Under the pieces are notes generated by a model that saw only the letters and a list, made by a program, of their open reading frames with translations, did no database searches and was not told where the DNA came from. A program made the translations under genes and the position numbers. This document shows positions 46,047 to 57,038 of a stretch of 64,000 nucleotides of DNA, piece after piece (positions within the stretch are counted from its first letter, which is position 1; each line of letters starts with the position of its first letter). Source of the DNA: Zingiber officinale (taxonomy: Eukaryota > Streptophyta > Magnoliopsida > Zingiberales > Zingiberaceae); contig NC_056003.1 in assembly GCF_018446385.1 (NCBI RefSeq), positions 23,309,198 to 23,373,197 of the forward strand. Reading direction: 5' to 3'.

Positions 46047-48903
46047 AACTTAAATAAGTTGTTAGTTTAGGCATTTTGAAATTATCTTTTAATAGGATGA
46101 CAAGAATAACTGACATGATAGAATTAAAAGAAACAAAATCTAAATGTTTTTCATTCTTAATCTTCTTCTTCAAAGCATTATCATACTACTCAACAAATTA
46201 CTTCAAGGATGTTTTTGAATGGATGTAGTCATAATTAAAAAAATATATTCATACTTTCACTTATTTGAGATGTGGGTATACCTACCCAAAACTTATATTA
46301 AACATATACAGATATCCATATAGTCCGTTGTTAAATTTATATAAAGATTTCAACTAATCATTGTTTTCTAAATTAAACTCCTTAATCATTTTCAACCAAT
46401 TCTCATCACACTCATCAACTGTAAACGAGTTATAAACAATGTTCTTCAATTATTTTATTATCATTTTGTATTGAGCATGACCATCTAATTTTGCTGGAAG
46501 TTTTTTCATGATATGTCAAAGACAGACAATGATGAGAATTTAAAAATACCTCTTTAATTGCAATTGCCATAGTGCTACATTGGTCTGTGATTATAGCCTT
46601 TGGAGCATGTCCGAGCATACATGTCAACCAGGATTTGAACAACCATATGAAAGTTGTTGAGTCTTTACTTGATAATAATCCACATCCTAGCAAAATAGAT
46701 TTACCATGATGATTCACCCCAACAAATGTAGCAAATGGGATGTCATAACTATTAGTCAAATAGGTTGTATCAAAAGTCACAACATTAGAAAAGTATTCAT
46801 ACGCAGTCCTACATCTTGCATCTGCTTAAAAAATATTTCTTATTTGAGATTCCCCATCTAAATCAAGCACATAAAAAAAGTTTGAGTTCCTATTTTGCAT
46901 GCGATAAAAATAATTACTCAAAGCTTCAGTATCTCCATCCCCTAACCTCAACCTCCTAGCTTCTGAAATATAATTTCTACACTTTCTCTCATCAAATGTC
47001 AAATTCTCATAGCCTCTAACCTCAACTACAAATGATTGAAAACTTTTGCTTAAAATTATTCCAGCTTGATCATTTAACTCTGATTTTCTCGCTGAATCCA
47101 ATACTTTATTACATCTAAAATGTCGTGACTTTCCGGGACCCAAGATATAATTATGTTCAAGGCATACACTATGTAACGACCCGGCCCTCTTGGCCCATTT
47201 GACGGCCCATTTGGCGACCTCTCATGTTGTCGACCGTCGGCCCTTATGTCGTCGGCCCATTTGGCGACCTCTAATGTCGTTTTTTGCCTCCCCAGATTCG
47301 AACCCTAGACCTCCAGGCTTAAGTACTAGAGTTTATGAATCCTGGTAGCCAAGTGAGCGCTGCTCAGTTGGCTACCAGGATTTATAAACTCTAGTACTTA
47401 AGCCTAGAGGTCTAGAGTTCGAATCCTGGGGAAGGCGAAAATCCACTGGCCAGGGGTGGAAAGTCCTAGTGAGTAACGGTACGGCCAAGGGTCGTCGGTC
47501 GACAATATTAGAGGTCGCCAAATGGGCCGACGACATAAGGGTCGCCAGTGGGTCGCCGCAAGGGCCGCCCAAGAGGCCAAAGGGTCGAGTCGTTACAATA
47601 AAAAGGCGCCTTTTTATTATAACGACCCGACCCATTTGGCGGCCCATTTGGCGACCCTCAGGTCGTCGACCGTCGGCCCTTATGTCGTCGGCCCATTTGG
47701 CGACCTCTGATAGTGGATTTTCGCCTCCCTCAGGATTCGAACTCTAAACCTCCAGGCTTAAGTATTAGAGTTTATGAATCCTGATAACCAAGTGAGATCA
47801 TCTCACTTGGTTACCAGGATTCATAAACTCTACTACTTAGCCTGGAGGTCTAGAGTTCGAATCCTGGGGAAGGCAAAAATCCACTGCCAGGGGTGGAAAG
47901 TCCTAGTGAGTAACGGCACGGCCAAGGGTCATCGGTCGACGACATGAGAGGTCGCCAAATGGGCCGACGACATAAGGGGCCGCCAGTGGGCCGCCGCAAG
48001 GGCCGCCCAAGAGGCCAAAGGGCTGGGTCGTTACACACTAGTTATCACAAAGTTCCAATCATTTCGAATAACAACATTAATCTTAGCTTTGCAATGCGTC
48101 TTAGTAGAAGGTTGAGGGTATAAAATATTTTTTGCTTGAGATACTTTTCTACCATTTTTGGCACATTCAATAGAGAAATATTTTTACTTTCCATTATCTC
48201 CATTTCTACCACCTAATTTGTAAATACCAAAACCAACATTCTGAACATAGGAATTATGAAAAGTATGAACTTCTTCTTTAGATAAAAAAGTCATTCCAAT
48301 CACAGGGAGCTTGATTTCATTTACACTAGATGGAGATGGGTCTTGATTCGTATGGTCATTGTTATCCTCTATCTCATTTGAATCAAAATTTCCTTCTTCT
48401 ATGACACTTTCTTCACCTACATTTATTTAAAAAATGCAGGTCCAAAAATAAATAGAAAACATAGACAAAATCAAAAAATATTGAACAAAGTCAAGAAAAA
48501 TAAAACAAAGCTAAAAAAAAAGAATATAGACCTAACCTAAATGACCTTCAATTCTTCACCCGGTTCATATAATTTGCAAACAATAGACTAGTTGCAAGCA
48601 TACAACTATGAGCATGAACAAAATTCAAGCAAACAATAGACTAATTGATTAGGATCAGAAACAAAATTTAACAAAAAAAACTCAGTTATGAGCATGAACA
48701 AAAAAAAAGAGTATATAGTTGAGCTATTTAGGCTAGAAACCTAGCAATCTACGGATGTATAAACCAAACCCCTTCAGTTTTGTTATTTTTTTAATCAAGC
48801 ATGAAATCGATTGTTGAAATTGAATTGGAGAAGTGCATAGATGAAAAGAAAAAAGTGGGTTACCGAAGTTGTGACACATAATGTAGTGCCAAGTATGTCT
48901 ATA
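46047..48903 (-). pseudogene. MULE2: FAR1-type transposase core and N-terminus
   Basis: On the - strand from 48903: end of the dynein light chain exon (TWHYIMCHNFG, donor TTCG|GTAACC near 48864), a short intron, then from an acceptor near 48419 EESVIEEGNFDSNEIED, FLSKEEVHTFHNSYVQ (FAR1 domain), KINVVIRNDWNFVITSVCLE, [foldback element G], SRHFRCNKVLDS, FVVEVRGYENLTFDERKCRN, NSNFFYVLDLDGESQIRNIF, a TAA where Trp is expected, ADARCRTAYE, and the MULE transposase core TFDTTYLTNSYDIPFATFVG, GVNHHGKSILLGCGLLS and APKAIITDQCSTMAIAIKEV, with two visible acidic catalytic positions (FDTTY, ITDQ). It stops near 46430 in a decayed stretch and rejoins the SWIM piece at 17435 across element B. Inactive. 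Confidence 0.78.
47167..48040. mobile_element. Foldback element G with tRNA-like boxes
   Basis: 864 bp (47172-48035) flanked by target duplication CACTA (47167-47171 and 48036-48040). It consists of two direct copies (47172-47597, 426 bp; 47618-48035, 418 bp), each running from TGTAACGACCC or TATAACGACCC to GTCGTTACA and each itself an inverted repeat. They are separated by the 20-bp palindrome ATAAAAAGGCGCCTTTTTAT. Each copy contains polymerase III-like boxes (TGCTCAGTTGGC at 47361; GAGTTCGAATCC at 47415) and inverted counterparts (GATTCGAACCC). LTR-like ends and a 5-bp duplication suggest a TRIM-like LTR element, but no primer site is evident. Confidence 0.6.
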
Positions 48904-49310
48904 CACTACAAGAAAAAAGCTAAACAACAACGCTTTTTTGGCGTTGTCGTATGTACTTAAAAAGTGATGTTGTAGATGGTGTTGTAGAAAGTCATATCAA
49001 AGACAACGCTTTAAAAGCGTTGTGGTTGGTCACAAAGACAACGCTTTTTAAGCGTTGTCTTTTCGTTCTTAAAAAGCGTTGTTATAGATGCTGTTGTAAA
49101 AATGCACATATCAAAGACAACGCTTTAAAAGCGTTGTGGTTGGTCACAAAGACAACGCTTTTTAAGCGTTGTCTATTCGTTCTTAAAAAGCGTTGTTAAA
49201 GATGCTGTTGTAAAAATGCACATATCAAAGACAATGCTTTAAAAGCGTTGTGGTTGGTCTCAAAGACATTGTTTTTTAAGCGTTGTCTTTTATTACTTAA
49301 AAATATTGTC
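48904..49310. repeat. Left subterminal repeats of CACTA L
   Basis: Three tandem units of about 114 bp (CTTTAAAAGCGTTGTGGTTGG at 49009, 49122 and 49237), each with a GACAACGCTTTT...AAGCGTTGTC hairpin. Subterminal repeats of this kind are where CACTA transposition proteins bind. The ORF reading through is an artefact. Confidence 0.8.
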
Positions 49311-49545
49311 TTTTTAAATTTATAAAAAATAGTGTTTTCTAAATAATAAAAATTATAAAAATACTCAAAATTTACATATAATTGAATATCCACAACCACA
49401 ATCATTTTTATAATAAGACTATTTAACAAATAAATAAAACTTTATATTATACAAACAAAATGTATACATATTGATCCACAAATTAAATTTGTATCATACA
49501 AGTTATCCTTAACTTCATGACAATAATTTTTCAAACACACAAGTT
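49311..49545. other. AT-rich interior of CACTA L
   Basis: AT-rich sequence between the subterminal repeats and the kinase fragment; no feature seen. Confidence 0.4.
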
Positions 49546-49563
49546 TTACAAAACCTCATCATT

Positions 49564-49695
49564 GACTAACCGCTGTTGTTGGTGTCCATCGCATGGAATT
49601 GCTTCTTTAAGTCCAGCAATCTCTTCTTCTGAAAGGCTTTCAGCTATCACTCTTAGAGCCATCTTCTTCAACTTGTCATCAGCACACCTGGGGTT
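49564..49695 (-). pseudogene. Calcium-dependent protein kinase exon fragment (captured)
   Basis: One exon encoding DKLKKMALRVIAESLSEEEI and AGLKE, the junction/autoinhibitory segment that precedes the calmodulin-like domain in plant CDPKs. The next residues are out of frame: the +1 frame gives HAMDTNNSG, the start of the first EF hand, so there is a one-base frameshift. Kinase domain and most EF hands are absent. A fragment, not a gene. Confidence 0.8.
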
Positions 49696-49739
49696 GTAGG
49701 CAATCAAGAAATTTTGTATGAAAACTTTCATACATGTAA

Positions 49740-50938
49740 ATCTCGTACTAAATAATATGTCAATGTTATATATACATGTAATTCATACCGTAAGTGTGTT
49801 TATATCGTAACTGACAAGTTTTCTTTAGGGCCAACTTCTACTCAAGCTCTTTAAACACTGCATCAAAATAAAAAAATTGGCATTAGTTCTGTGCTAAATG
49901 AAAATCATATTTAGAGGAAAAAGCGGGAGTGCTGTAGATGGATATATTAACCAAGCATATTAATGTTTGACCTGTCTTTACAAGTTCTAAGCATATATAT
50001 TAACTAAGCGGGAGTGCTGTAGACTCCGAACCAAGTAAAAATAAACTGTGTTAGCAATTGTTTTTACTTAACTTATATTCTGCTGCATTTTACTCAATTG
50101 TTTTTAAACGAACGTGAAAAAGCAACGAGTGCTATTGACATTAATTTTGAACTAGAATTAATTTTGAACTAGAATTTCTGTAATAGAATCTAACTTAAGT
50201 TATACCATGAGATTGACAATTATTTACACAATTGAGCTGAAGCAAGGTAAAAGTTCAACTTGACATGACACATTCACAGTCCCAAAATCGAGGACGACAT
50301 TCTATTCCCTTCCAACACCCATGCGTCATGGAAATATATATATTAACAAACTGTAGACATTATCCTACTATCAAATTCTCAGAAGTCAGAAGTTGGCAAT
50401 GGAAATGTGAATGCAGTTCAATTTATGAATAGCTAATGATCAACTAAGTTGATTTTGGTTAGCTTTCCAGCGAGAGCTTGAATAAGAAATCGCATGCAGT
50501 TTACAAGATTCTTAGTTCACGAAATTCCATAAAAACGGGTTAATTATAACAACATTAACTACCCATATTAAAAGATATATTGCATCTTTCAAAATAGGTT
50601 CACAAGAAACAAATCATCTAAAGAGGTCAATGCATGAAAACAAAATTCAAACAGCACACACCTAAGTTCGCTAACCATTGAACCAAGTGTACAATAAGCA
50701 AGTGGATTACATTTGTTATTTCAATTTTTATTCAAAAATACGATAATGATGAATAAGGAGAAATGAATGAAGTGCTGATAAAGATTTACAACTAGGCTTT
50801 TTTACCAAAAAAAAACTTTTAATTAAATGGATTTGCCTCGTACAGTAAAAAAAATCTTATTAAAAGGTTTTTCAAAAATAATCTTAACCATGGTAAATTA
50901 CATTCACAATAACTTTCTAAATAATGAAAGTATGATAC
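49740..50938. other. Unassigned interior of CACTA L
   Basis: AT-rich, noncoding to my reading; it may include intron or 3' UTR sequence of the captured genes. No repeat or motif is recognised. Confidence 0.4.
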
Positions 50939-52215
50939 CTGATCCTCAAGGAATAATCTTGGCGGAGTACACCATGCACCCCGATGGAATTGATTGAAAG
51001 AACTGGTGCTGCTTAGTCCAGTAAAAGAGCTCACTTGGGACATTTGCGGACTTTGCTGCCCACCAACAGCAAGTTGCTCCTGCTCCTGATCTTGCTCCCT
51101 CAAAGCAATAATGTAATCATAGGTGCTGATTCCCTGTAAGCGCATCCATGTAGAGTAGCATGAGCTAGTTAAAGTGTCAATTTTCTCCAGAATTGATGAA
51201 TAAACAACACCATATCGTTCAAATTCTACTATTTGTTTTCCACTATGGAAAATCTATCAGTTAAATAACAAGCTGTAATAGTTCAGTTGGATAATAAGTT
51301 TCAGTAATGCTCAGTGTATGGATGAATGCAAAGAATTTGAAAATATAAAAGATATATTCCTTGAAATAGAGATATTTGACCGGATACATAGGTTTGTTTT
51401 ATATAAATGTAGGAGCTGTGTAACTGGTAGTGTTTGCTGTGTCACAAGTAGAAATATGAAAGTAGTGTACCTTTTTTATTAAAAGAATATGGAAGAAGAA
51501 AAGTTGTGCAACTGGAAGAGTAGCAACCATGGCTAATAAAGTGCACACAGCCTGCATTATAGAGACATTATCAAATTAGTATCAGAACCTTGAAAAATCC
51601 TCATTATGATGTGTGATTTTCATTCATTTTCTCTTCTGAGTACTCACCACCACAATGATAAAGGGTGCCAAGGAAAAGCTACTACCCAGCTTTGAAACAA
51701 TTTCAGCAGAAAATCTCCTTCTCTCAACAAAACACAGTATCAGCACAAGCATCCCAACAGCCCACTGCAGAATAAGCTGGCCCAAGGTGCACAAAGCATG
51801 GAGACCAATCAATAGTCAATCAGAATGAAAAGGACCTGACATAAAATGCATTCTATGTATCAGGTCCTTCACGTACTAAGAAAATAGTATCTTCTAAGTT
51901 GATGCACACAGATGATAAATCTACACTAAGAAAATAGTGTCAATCACTATGATTAATGAATACAACTATTGGAATGGTAGGAAATATTTGTGCTTACCAA
52001 GAGAAGAGCAAACACCATGAGGATGAAGAACCTTTTGTAATTTTTTCTTCCTATGCAGTTATTGATCCACTACAAGGAAAGATGAATACTGCATATTACT
52101 ACAAGATAACAAAACATATAAGGTTGTGAATGGAGAAAACTCTCACCCTGCAATGATGATCAAAGCCATCAACGCATTTGTCACAGACTCTGCAATGCTT
52201 ACTATATTTTAGAAC
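50939..52215 (-). pseudogene. DHHC protein S-acyltransferase fragment, five intact exons (captured)
   Basis: Exons 52215-52147, 52069-51998, 51776-51648, 51551-51471 and 51133-50939, all phase 0 with GT-AG sites and no stop (182 codons). They encode [20 protein letters not shown] with HCR (the DHHC cysteine-rich active-site motif), WINNCIGRKNYKRFFILMVF, hydrophobic segments LILQWAVGMLVLILCF and LAPFIIVV, AVCTLLAMVATLPVAQLFFF, and a Gln-rich tail containing GISTYDYIIALREQDQEQEQ and GAWCTPPRLFLEDQ. This matches the middle of plant DHHC palmitoyltransferases. The N-terminal membrane segments and the C-terminus are absent. Flanked by CACTA L ends, so a captured segment; the lack of stop codons suggests fairly recent capture. 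Confidence 0.8.
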
Positions 52216-52896
52216 CTGCAATACAAACAGATAGAAATCATTAGAGAAAAACCAAGTTAATATAAAGCACATAAGAACTTTATTTTCTTGAAAAGATTGT
52301 GTGGCTCATCGTAAATGAGATCTCTATCACCTTTCTCCCTAATAACCAATATTCTGAATTATCCATCTTTTATGGTTATGCATTTGTCCAAAGGCCATCT
52401 GATCAAGCAATCAAAAAAAGTAAATTACTCATCTTACTGTCCTATTCTTTTTAAGACATCCTACCACACCACATGAGAAGCACCCACATTGTTTTGGTTA
52501 GCCTAGAAATTTGCAACTTATCACCTCGAATCCCAACGGTGGCATCACTCTGAATTATTGCACAACTGCTCAAGGTCGATCTGGTAACTATGCACTGCAT
52601 CAAAAAAATTGGCATTAACTATGATTCCACCAAAAAAAACCACCATTCCATGAACTTAAATCTAAATAGAATTATGGCAACTATCATTCCATACCTATTC
52701 ATAAATATGATCTTGTATGCACTCCGCCAACTCGGACCGAACCTCATCAATTTGTTCACGAGAGTACCCTATTTTTGTGAACTGTGAGCATACACAATTT
52801 ATGTTAATGGAAAAAATAATCAACACTGATCACTTTGCAATTTTAAATAGTTTATGTCAAATAATTTGAGATAAGCTAAATAATGTTACTATTGAT

Positions 52897-53620
52897 TGCA
52901 GCGAATCTCTCTCAATAGTCTCAACTTCTTCAATAATTTCTCTCATAAATCGCATCACAAAAAAATCACATTGTTTCGCATCCGGTTGTTGAGGAGCCTA
53001 TATATAGTAATTAGAGTCAAATTGTTAATGAAAATTATACACATTACAATATATGTTAAACAAAAGTACACATACCTTAACTACTTCCCACTTAACATTT
53101 TTCCTACCTTTCCTTCCGTTGTTTGAATTAAACAATTTTAAGGCCCTTCATACGTTAAGAATATTTGTTAAATAAGATTTTTATTATAATAAATATTTAC
53201 TAAAAGAAATCTGAACTCACATTTCCATTACGTATTTTGAATCATCATCGCGAATGCGGCAACTTAGGGAATCCAGCAGGTAAATAGCATCCTTGTAAGG
53301 TTCAATAACACTAAGATTCCAATGGAAACTAGGCAAATACATAGGATTAGATCATAAAATTGAATAAATTATCGAAAGGAAGCAATTGAAAGTGATGTTT
53401 TACTTCTTGCTTACCCGACATTATATGGCACTAACACTAGTTGATCTGTTGATGCACTTGTCAGCTTATCTGCTAAAAGAGTTGCCCTTTGATTCAGGGT
53501 TTCAAGCTTAACTGATTTGTCTTGTGCCGTTTTTGCCAGATATGGGAGTTTGTGAGGATTCATAAATCTGAATTTCTTTGTCTTGGTATCTTTCACCATC
53601 TTTTTATACAAACACCTATC
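52897..53620 (-). pseudogene. Ulp1-like (C48) cysteine protease segment
   Basis: Three exons: about 53620-53415 (DKLTSASTDQLVLVPYNVG), 53328-53221 (FHWNLSVIEPYKDAIYLLDS) and 52997 to about 52900 (QQPDAKQCDFFVMRFMREII). The catalytic His (FHW), Asp (LLDS), Gln (QQ) and Cys (KQCDFF) positions of the SUMO-protease-like C48 family are all present. Such domains are common in plant DNA transposons, so this may be the element's own gene rather than a captured one. The first exon lacks the beginning of the domain; an upstream joining exon may lie at 54387-54590. Confidence 0.72.
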
Positions 53621-54386
53621 ATTGCAAAGAAAAAAAATATTTAGATACTAAATAATAAAATTTAGATACAAAACACTCATAATAAGTTGGAAAAAATAAT
53701 GATCACTCATAACACTAAGTTATGGCTGATGATAGTAACATCCATACATGAGAACTTACTATGAACAGTCTTGCATATTAAACATACCAGAAATGTATAC
53801 ATGCAAATTCTTTTATTTCTTGAGGACAAGCACATTTAAGATACTTAAAAATATACAAGAAAAAGATATGAGCAAAGTACTTCCTGTCTAGAAGAACAAA
53901 TGGCAGAAGGCAAACATTAAGGGTTGAAAATGAATGAGCTATATTTATGTAAAGTGTACCACATCAATTGATATTAGTAAACCTCTCAATAGAAATGATG
54001 AACTATTAACTTAATGAGAATAACATGGTATGAGAAAATTACTAGAAGTTGAATTTTTCAAGAGTAAACTTGTTCACACAACAATATTAGTAAACTTCTT
54101 GCAGTTCAAATCGGGATTTCTGTCTTGCTAGATATTAGAATTTCCCAGCAAACATAAAGCAATGCAATAATTTCCCAGCATAAGTAAAGCAATGCAGTTG
54201 CAACTGAGAAAATAATATTTAGATACTAAATAATAAAATTTAGATACAAAACAATCATGTGGATTAAAAAATAATGATCACTCATAATAAGTTGGTGAAA
54301 TTGTAACAATAAACCATAATAAGTTGCTAAAATTGGGAAGCAAACATGTGATGAAAAAGTTGCTGAAATTGCTTAAATAAACTTAC

Positions 54387-55112
54387 TTACCATATGTAGG
54401 CAACGATCAAATTTCCTGAAATTGACTCCAAATGATACAAAGAATTGATGTCCTCAAGGTTAAGAAAAAGTTCACAATCTTCATCAAACACTTCATTATC
54501 TAAGCACATTGATATACATTTTCCTCCATCTAGAGCATGCTTACTGTAACAATATAACATATGTAATGCTCTTGGGACACTTGTTGACAAAGTAGGTTTT
54601 GATTTTTTTCGTTCAAACTTCTTCCTTCTAGGCTTCTAATAATTTCAAATATAAACAAGTTAGATAGCTAGGTTGAATAATAATAAAGTGGAAATATAAT
54701 TAGAAATATAATAATAAAGTGACAATATAATTAGAAATATAATATCTCATATACCTCATCTTGCTTCACAATCTGCTGTTCAGGCCAAGCCACAACAGTT
54801 CCTATGGCATCACCAATTACTTCACATTCACTTGGAATTGGATATGGCAAAGGAGCGGATTTGTCCACTGCTTGATCAATGGAGACTCGAATGCAATTCT
54901 TGGGAAATGGAATACCATGAAGCATTTTTTCCATGCCATTGAAACAAACAATTGTACCATATGCAGCAATATTTGAGCAAAATTCCAATGTCAATGCAAC
55001 TGATTGACCCTAAAATATTAAAAAAAAAAACATGTTGATTATATTTAGTTTATAATGCTATAATAATAATGAATATCACTATAACTTGTATTTTACCTGT
55101 AAAACTTCGTCT
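54387..55112 (-). pseudogene. CACTA-associated plant domain (DUF8039-like) exons
   Basis: An exon at about 55011-54760 encodes GQSVALTLEFCSNIAAYGTI, CIRVSIDQAVDKSAPLPYPI and AIGTVVAWPEQQIVKQDE. It resembles the domain with 'RVSVDxVxxxxAxLPxPxxE...VGxAIGxxVAWP' often found in CACTA ORF2 proteins. A preceding exon at 55209-55105 reads DNSIDDKGSCSVKFHQKNIE and DDVQIVGKDEVLQ with a donor. A following piece at 54590-54387 encodes SVPRALHMLYCYSKHALDGG. The three appear to belong with the Ulp1-like segment as one transposon gene. The DUF name is from memory and should be checked. Confidence 0.5.
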
Positions 55113-55189
55113 TTACCCACAATCTGTACGTCATCTTCTTCAATATTCTTCTGATGAAACTTCACCGAGCAACTGCCTTTGTCATCAAT

Positions 55190-56255
55190 TGAATTGTCCC
55201 ATGCACCCCAAATCCAAATGACAGAGTTGAAGGCTTTGCAGCAGTAGGAGCGGAGAACATAGATGCACTGGAGGGAGTTGATGTAGCAGCATTGGTAAAC
55301 CCAAAGGAAGGTTGGGACACAGCAGATGTCGGAGTCGCAAAAGAAAAGCCAGTTGCCAAGGTGGACGTGGTAGTAACAGGTGAGGACGAAGTAGTACTAC
55401 CAGACGACACGGCATCGAACGAACTCGGAGCAAAGGAACTGCCACTTCCAAAGGAGAAAGGAGAGGTCGAAATGCTGGTGATGGCAGGAGAGGAGGTAGC
55501 GGTAGCAGAAGAAGAGAATAGAGGGGACGCAGAGGAGGAGGCAGGAAACGGGGATACGAAGGATGGAGCTGGAGCAGACGTCGTCGGCACAGAAAAGGCG
55601 GGGGGAGATGAGGACGTAGCAAACGAAGGCACCGAAGGTGCGGCACTAGCTGACGAAGCAAACAGTGTCTGAGCCGAGGACAAGGCCGGCGCCGGAGGGG
55701 AAGCGGAAGTACCAAACAACGGAGAGGCAGCAGTGGAAGACGAACCGAAGCCGAAGTTGGGAGTCGAAGCCCCCAATCCAAAACCAAAATTAGGGCTTGA
55801 GGAAGCGGAAGGTGCGGCGGATGCTGAGGGAAAAGGGATGGGTTTGGGAGAAGAGACCGCCTGCGAGGAAAAGAGATCGGGGTAGTAGAGGCGGAGGATG
55901 GAGCAGATGGCGAGAAAAGACTAGAGGTAGTAGAGGCGGAGGATGGAGCAGATGGCGGGAAAAGACTGAAGGTAGAAGCGGCGGAAGATGGAGCAGACGT
56001 CGAGAAAAGACTGGAGGTAGAAAAGGCTGAGGATGCGGCCGATGAGGAGCCAAAGGTTGAGAGGCCGAAGAGAGATGGGGAGGAACCGGCGGAGGAAGAA
56101 GCGCCTAGGGAGAAACCAGTGGCGGAAGATGAGGCGGCGCCAGCGCCGGTGGGAGCGAAGGAGAAGGGGGAGGCGGAGGAGAGGGAGAAAGAGGAGGAAG
56201 CGGAAGAGACTGAGGGTTTGGGTCGACTTGGAGGAGTTGGGCCGGCGTGAGTAGT
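55190..56255 (-). pseudogene. Nup62-like FG-nucleoporin N-terminus (captured)
   Basis: On the - strand a Ser/Thr/Ala/Pro-rich sequence with FG motifs: SPFSFAPTGAGAAS, SPSLFGLSTFGSSS, SPNFGFGLGASTPNFGFGSS, SPLFGTSA, ISTSPFSFGSGSSF, QPSFGFTNAATST and TLSFGFGVHG. It resembles the unstructured FG region of plant nucleoporin Nup62. The upstream part (56255 to about 55870) and the downstream part (55787-55190) are in different frames, so there is a frameshift or a small intron near 55,860. The coiled-coil domain that anchors Nup62 in the pore is missing. It precedes the transposon-type exons in the same direction. Confidence 0.7.
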
Positions 56256-56269
56256 TTTGCGTGAGGAGT

Positions 56270-56460
56270 TTGGGTCAAGATTAGGGTTCAGAGGAGATCA
56301 CGCGGCAAGGAGAGGAGAAGGCGCTCGTGGAGAGGAGTGGAGAGGAGAAGGCACTCGTGGAGAGGAGAAGGAGAGGAGAAGGAGAGGAGTGGAGAGGAGT
56401 GGTGAGGAGAAGGCGCGCGCGCGTTGAGGGTTTAGAGTTTAGCAAAGCGAGGGCTGCGAA
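56270..56460 (-). repeat. GA-rich tandem repeats upstream of the Nup62 fragment
   Basis: Repeats of GGAGAGGAGAAGG and GCGCTCGTGGAGAGGAG. On the - strand this is a CT-rich stretch, typical of plant 5' leaders, immediately upstream of the Nup62-like sequence, and possibly captured with its promoter. Confidence 0.6.
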
Positions 56461-56479
56461 TTTATTTTAAGTGAGTTTA

Positions 56480-56708
56480 GGGGAAACATACACAACACTT
56501 TAAAAAACATTTTTTAAAAAAAATGTTGTCTTTGACCATAAACAACAACACTAAAGACAACACTTCATTAAAAACCGTTGTCTTTAGTAAAAAGTAAATA
56601 CCATAGACAACGCTTTTCACTAAAAGCGTTGTAAAACAAAGAACGACAACGTTTTTATTAAAAAGCGTTGTCTATTGGGTGTTGTTGAATGCAAAAATTC
56701 TTGTAGTG
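56480..56708. repeat. Right subterminal repeats of CACTA L
   Basis: Several GACAACGCTTTT...AAAAGCGTTGTC units followed by the terminal TTCTTGTAGTG. They mirror the left end in inverted orientation. Confidence 0.8.
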
Positions 56709-57038
56709 ATATACTTACTATCGAACTTCTTCTTGATGTACTCCGCGATGTCCTTCTCTAGCCAGTGCTTCTTGAATGCTTAATTTCACACACCACCACA
56801 AAACTAACGACGAGATCAACACCAAAAATTAGGCAAAGAAATTAAGGGTGAGAACTTAGGTGAAGAAATCAGAGAAAAGAAATTTTATGAAATAAAGGGC
56901 TTTGATTCCTTAGAAGGGAGAGGGAAAAAGAAGGAGGCATGGCTGAGTTAGCGCAAGGGAAGAAGAAGGAGAGTTAGGGTAGGGAAGGGGACTGCAACCT
57001 TCGCTATGTTAGCTCGCTGACGGGAGGAGAGTAGGGAG
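56709..57038 (-). pseudogene. MULE2: first part of dynein light chain exon and 5' leader
   Basis: On the - strand the leader (GCGCTAACTCAGCCATGCCT, close to the MULE1 leader at 12475-12660) leads into [20 protein letters not shown], which continues into YRHTWHYIMCHNFG on the far side of CACTA L. At the position of the MULE1 ATG this copy has AAG, and no upstream in-frame ATG is visible before stops, so the start of the family's protein is uncertain. Element D cuts the leader at 57039. Confidence 0.75.

Larger units (their letters stand above)
48901..56711. mobile_element. CACTA element L carrying several host-gene fragments
   Basis: 7805 bp (48904-56708) with terminal inverted repeats CACTACAAGAAAA (left) and TTCTTGTAGTG (right) and a 3-bp target duplication ATA on each side. 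Both ends have subterminal repeats built on GACAACGCTTTTTAAGCGTTGTC-type dyads. It is inserted in the dynein light chain exon of MULE2; removing it with one ATA restores the frame. Between the ends, all on the - strand, are fragments resembling Nup62, a CACTA-associated domain, an Ulp1-like protease, a DHHC S-acyltransferase and a calcium-dependent protein kinase. No TNPD/TNP2 transposase is seen, so it is probably non-autonomous. Confidence 0.85.

Noticed and set aside
47361-47430. Functional tRNA gene
   Set aside because: A- and B-box-like sequences are present but there is no proper acceptor or anticodon stem; it is part of a mobile foldback element.
50939-52215. Resident DHHC S-acyltransferase gene
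   Set aside because: Five clean exons, but start and end of the gene are missing and the segment lies between matched CACTA termini with a 3-bp duplication.
55185-55787. 200-codon Leu/Pro/Arg-rich ORF and the 126-codon + strand ORF at 55292
   Set aside because: Other frames of the Nup62-like FG region, which has the recognisable FG motifs.
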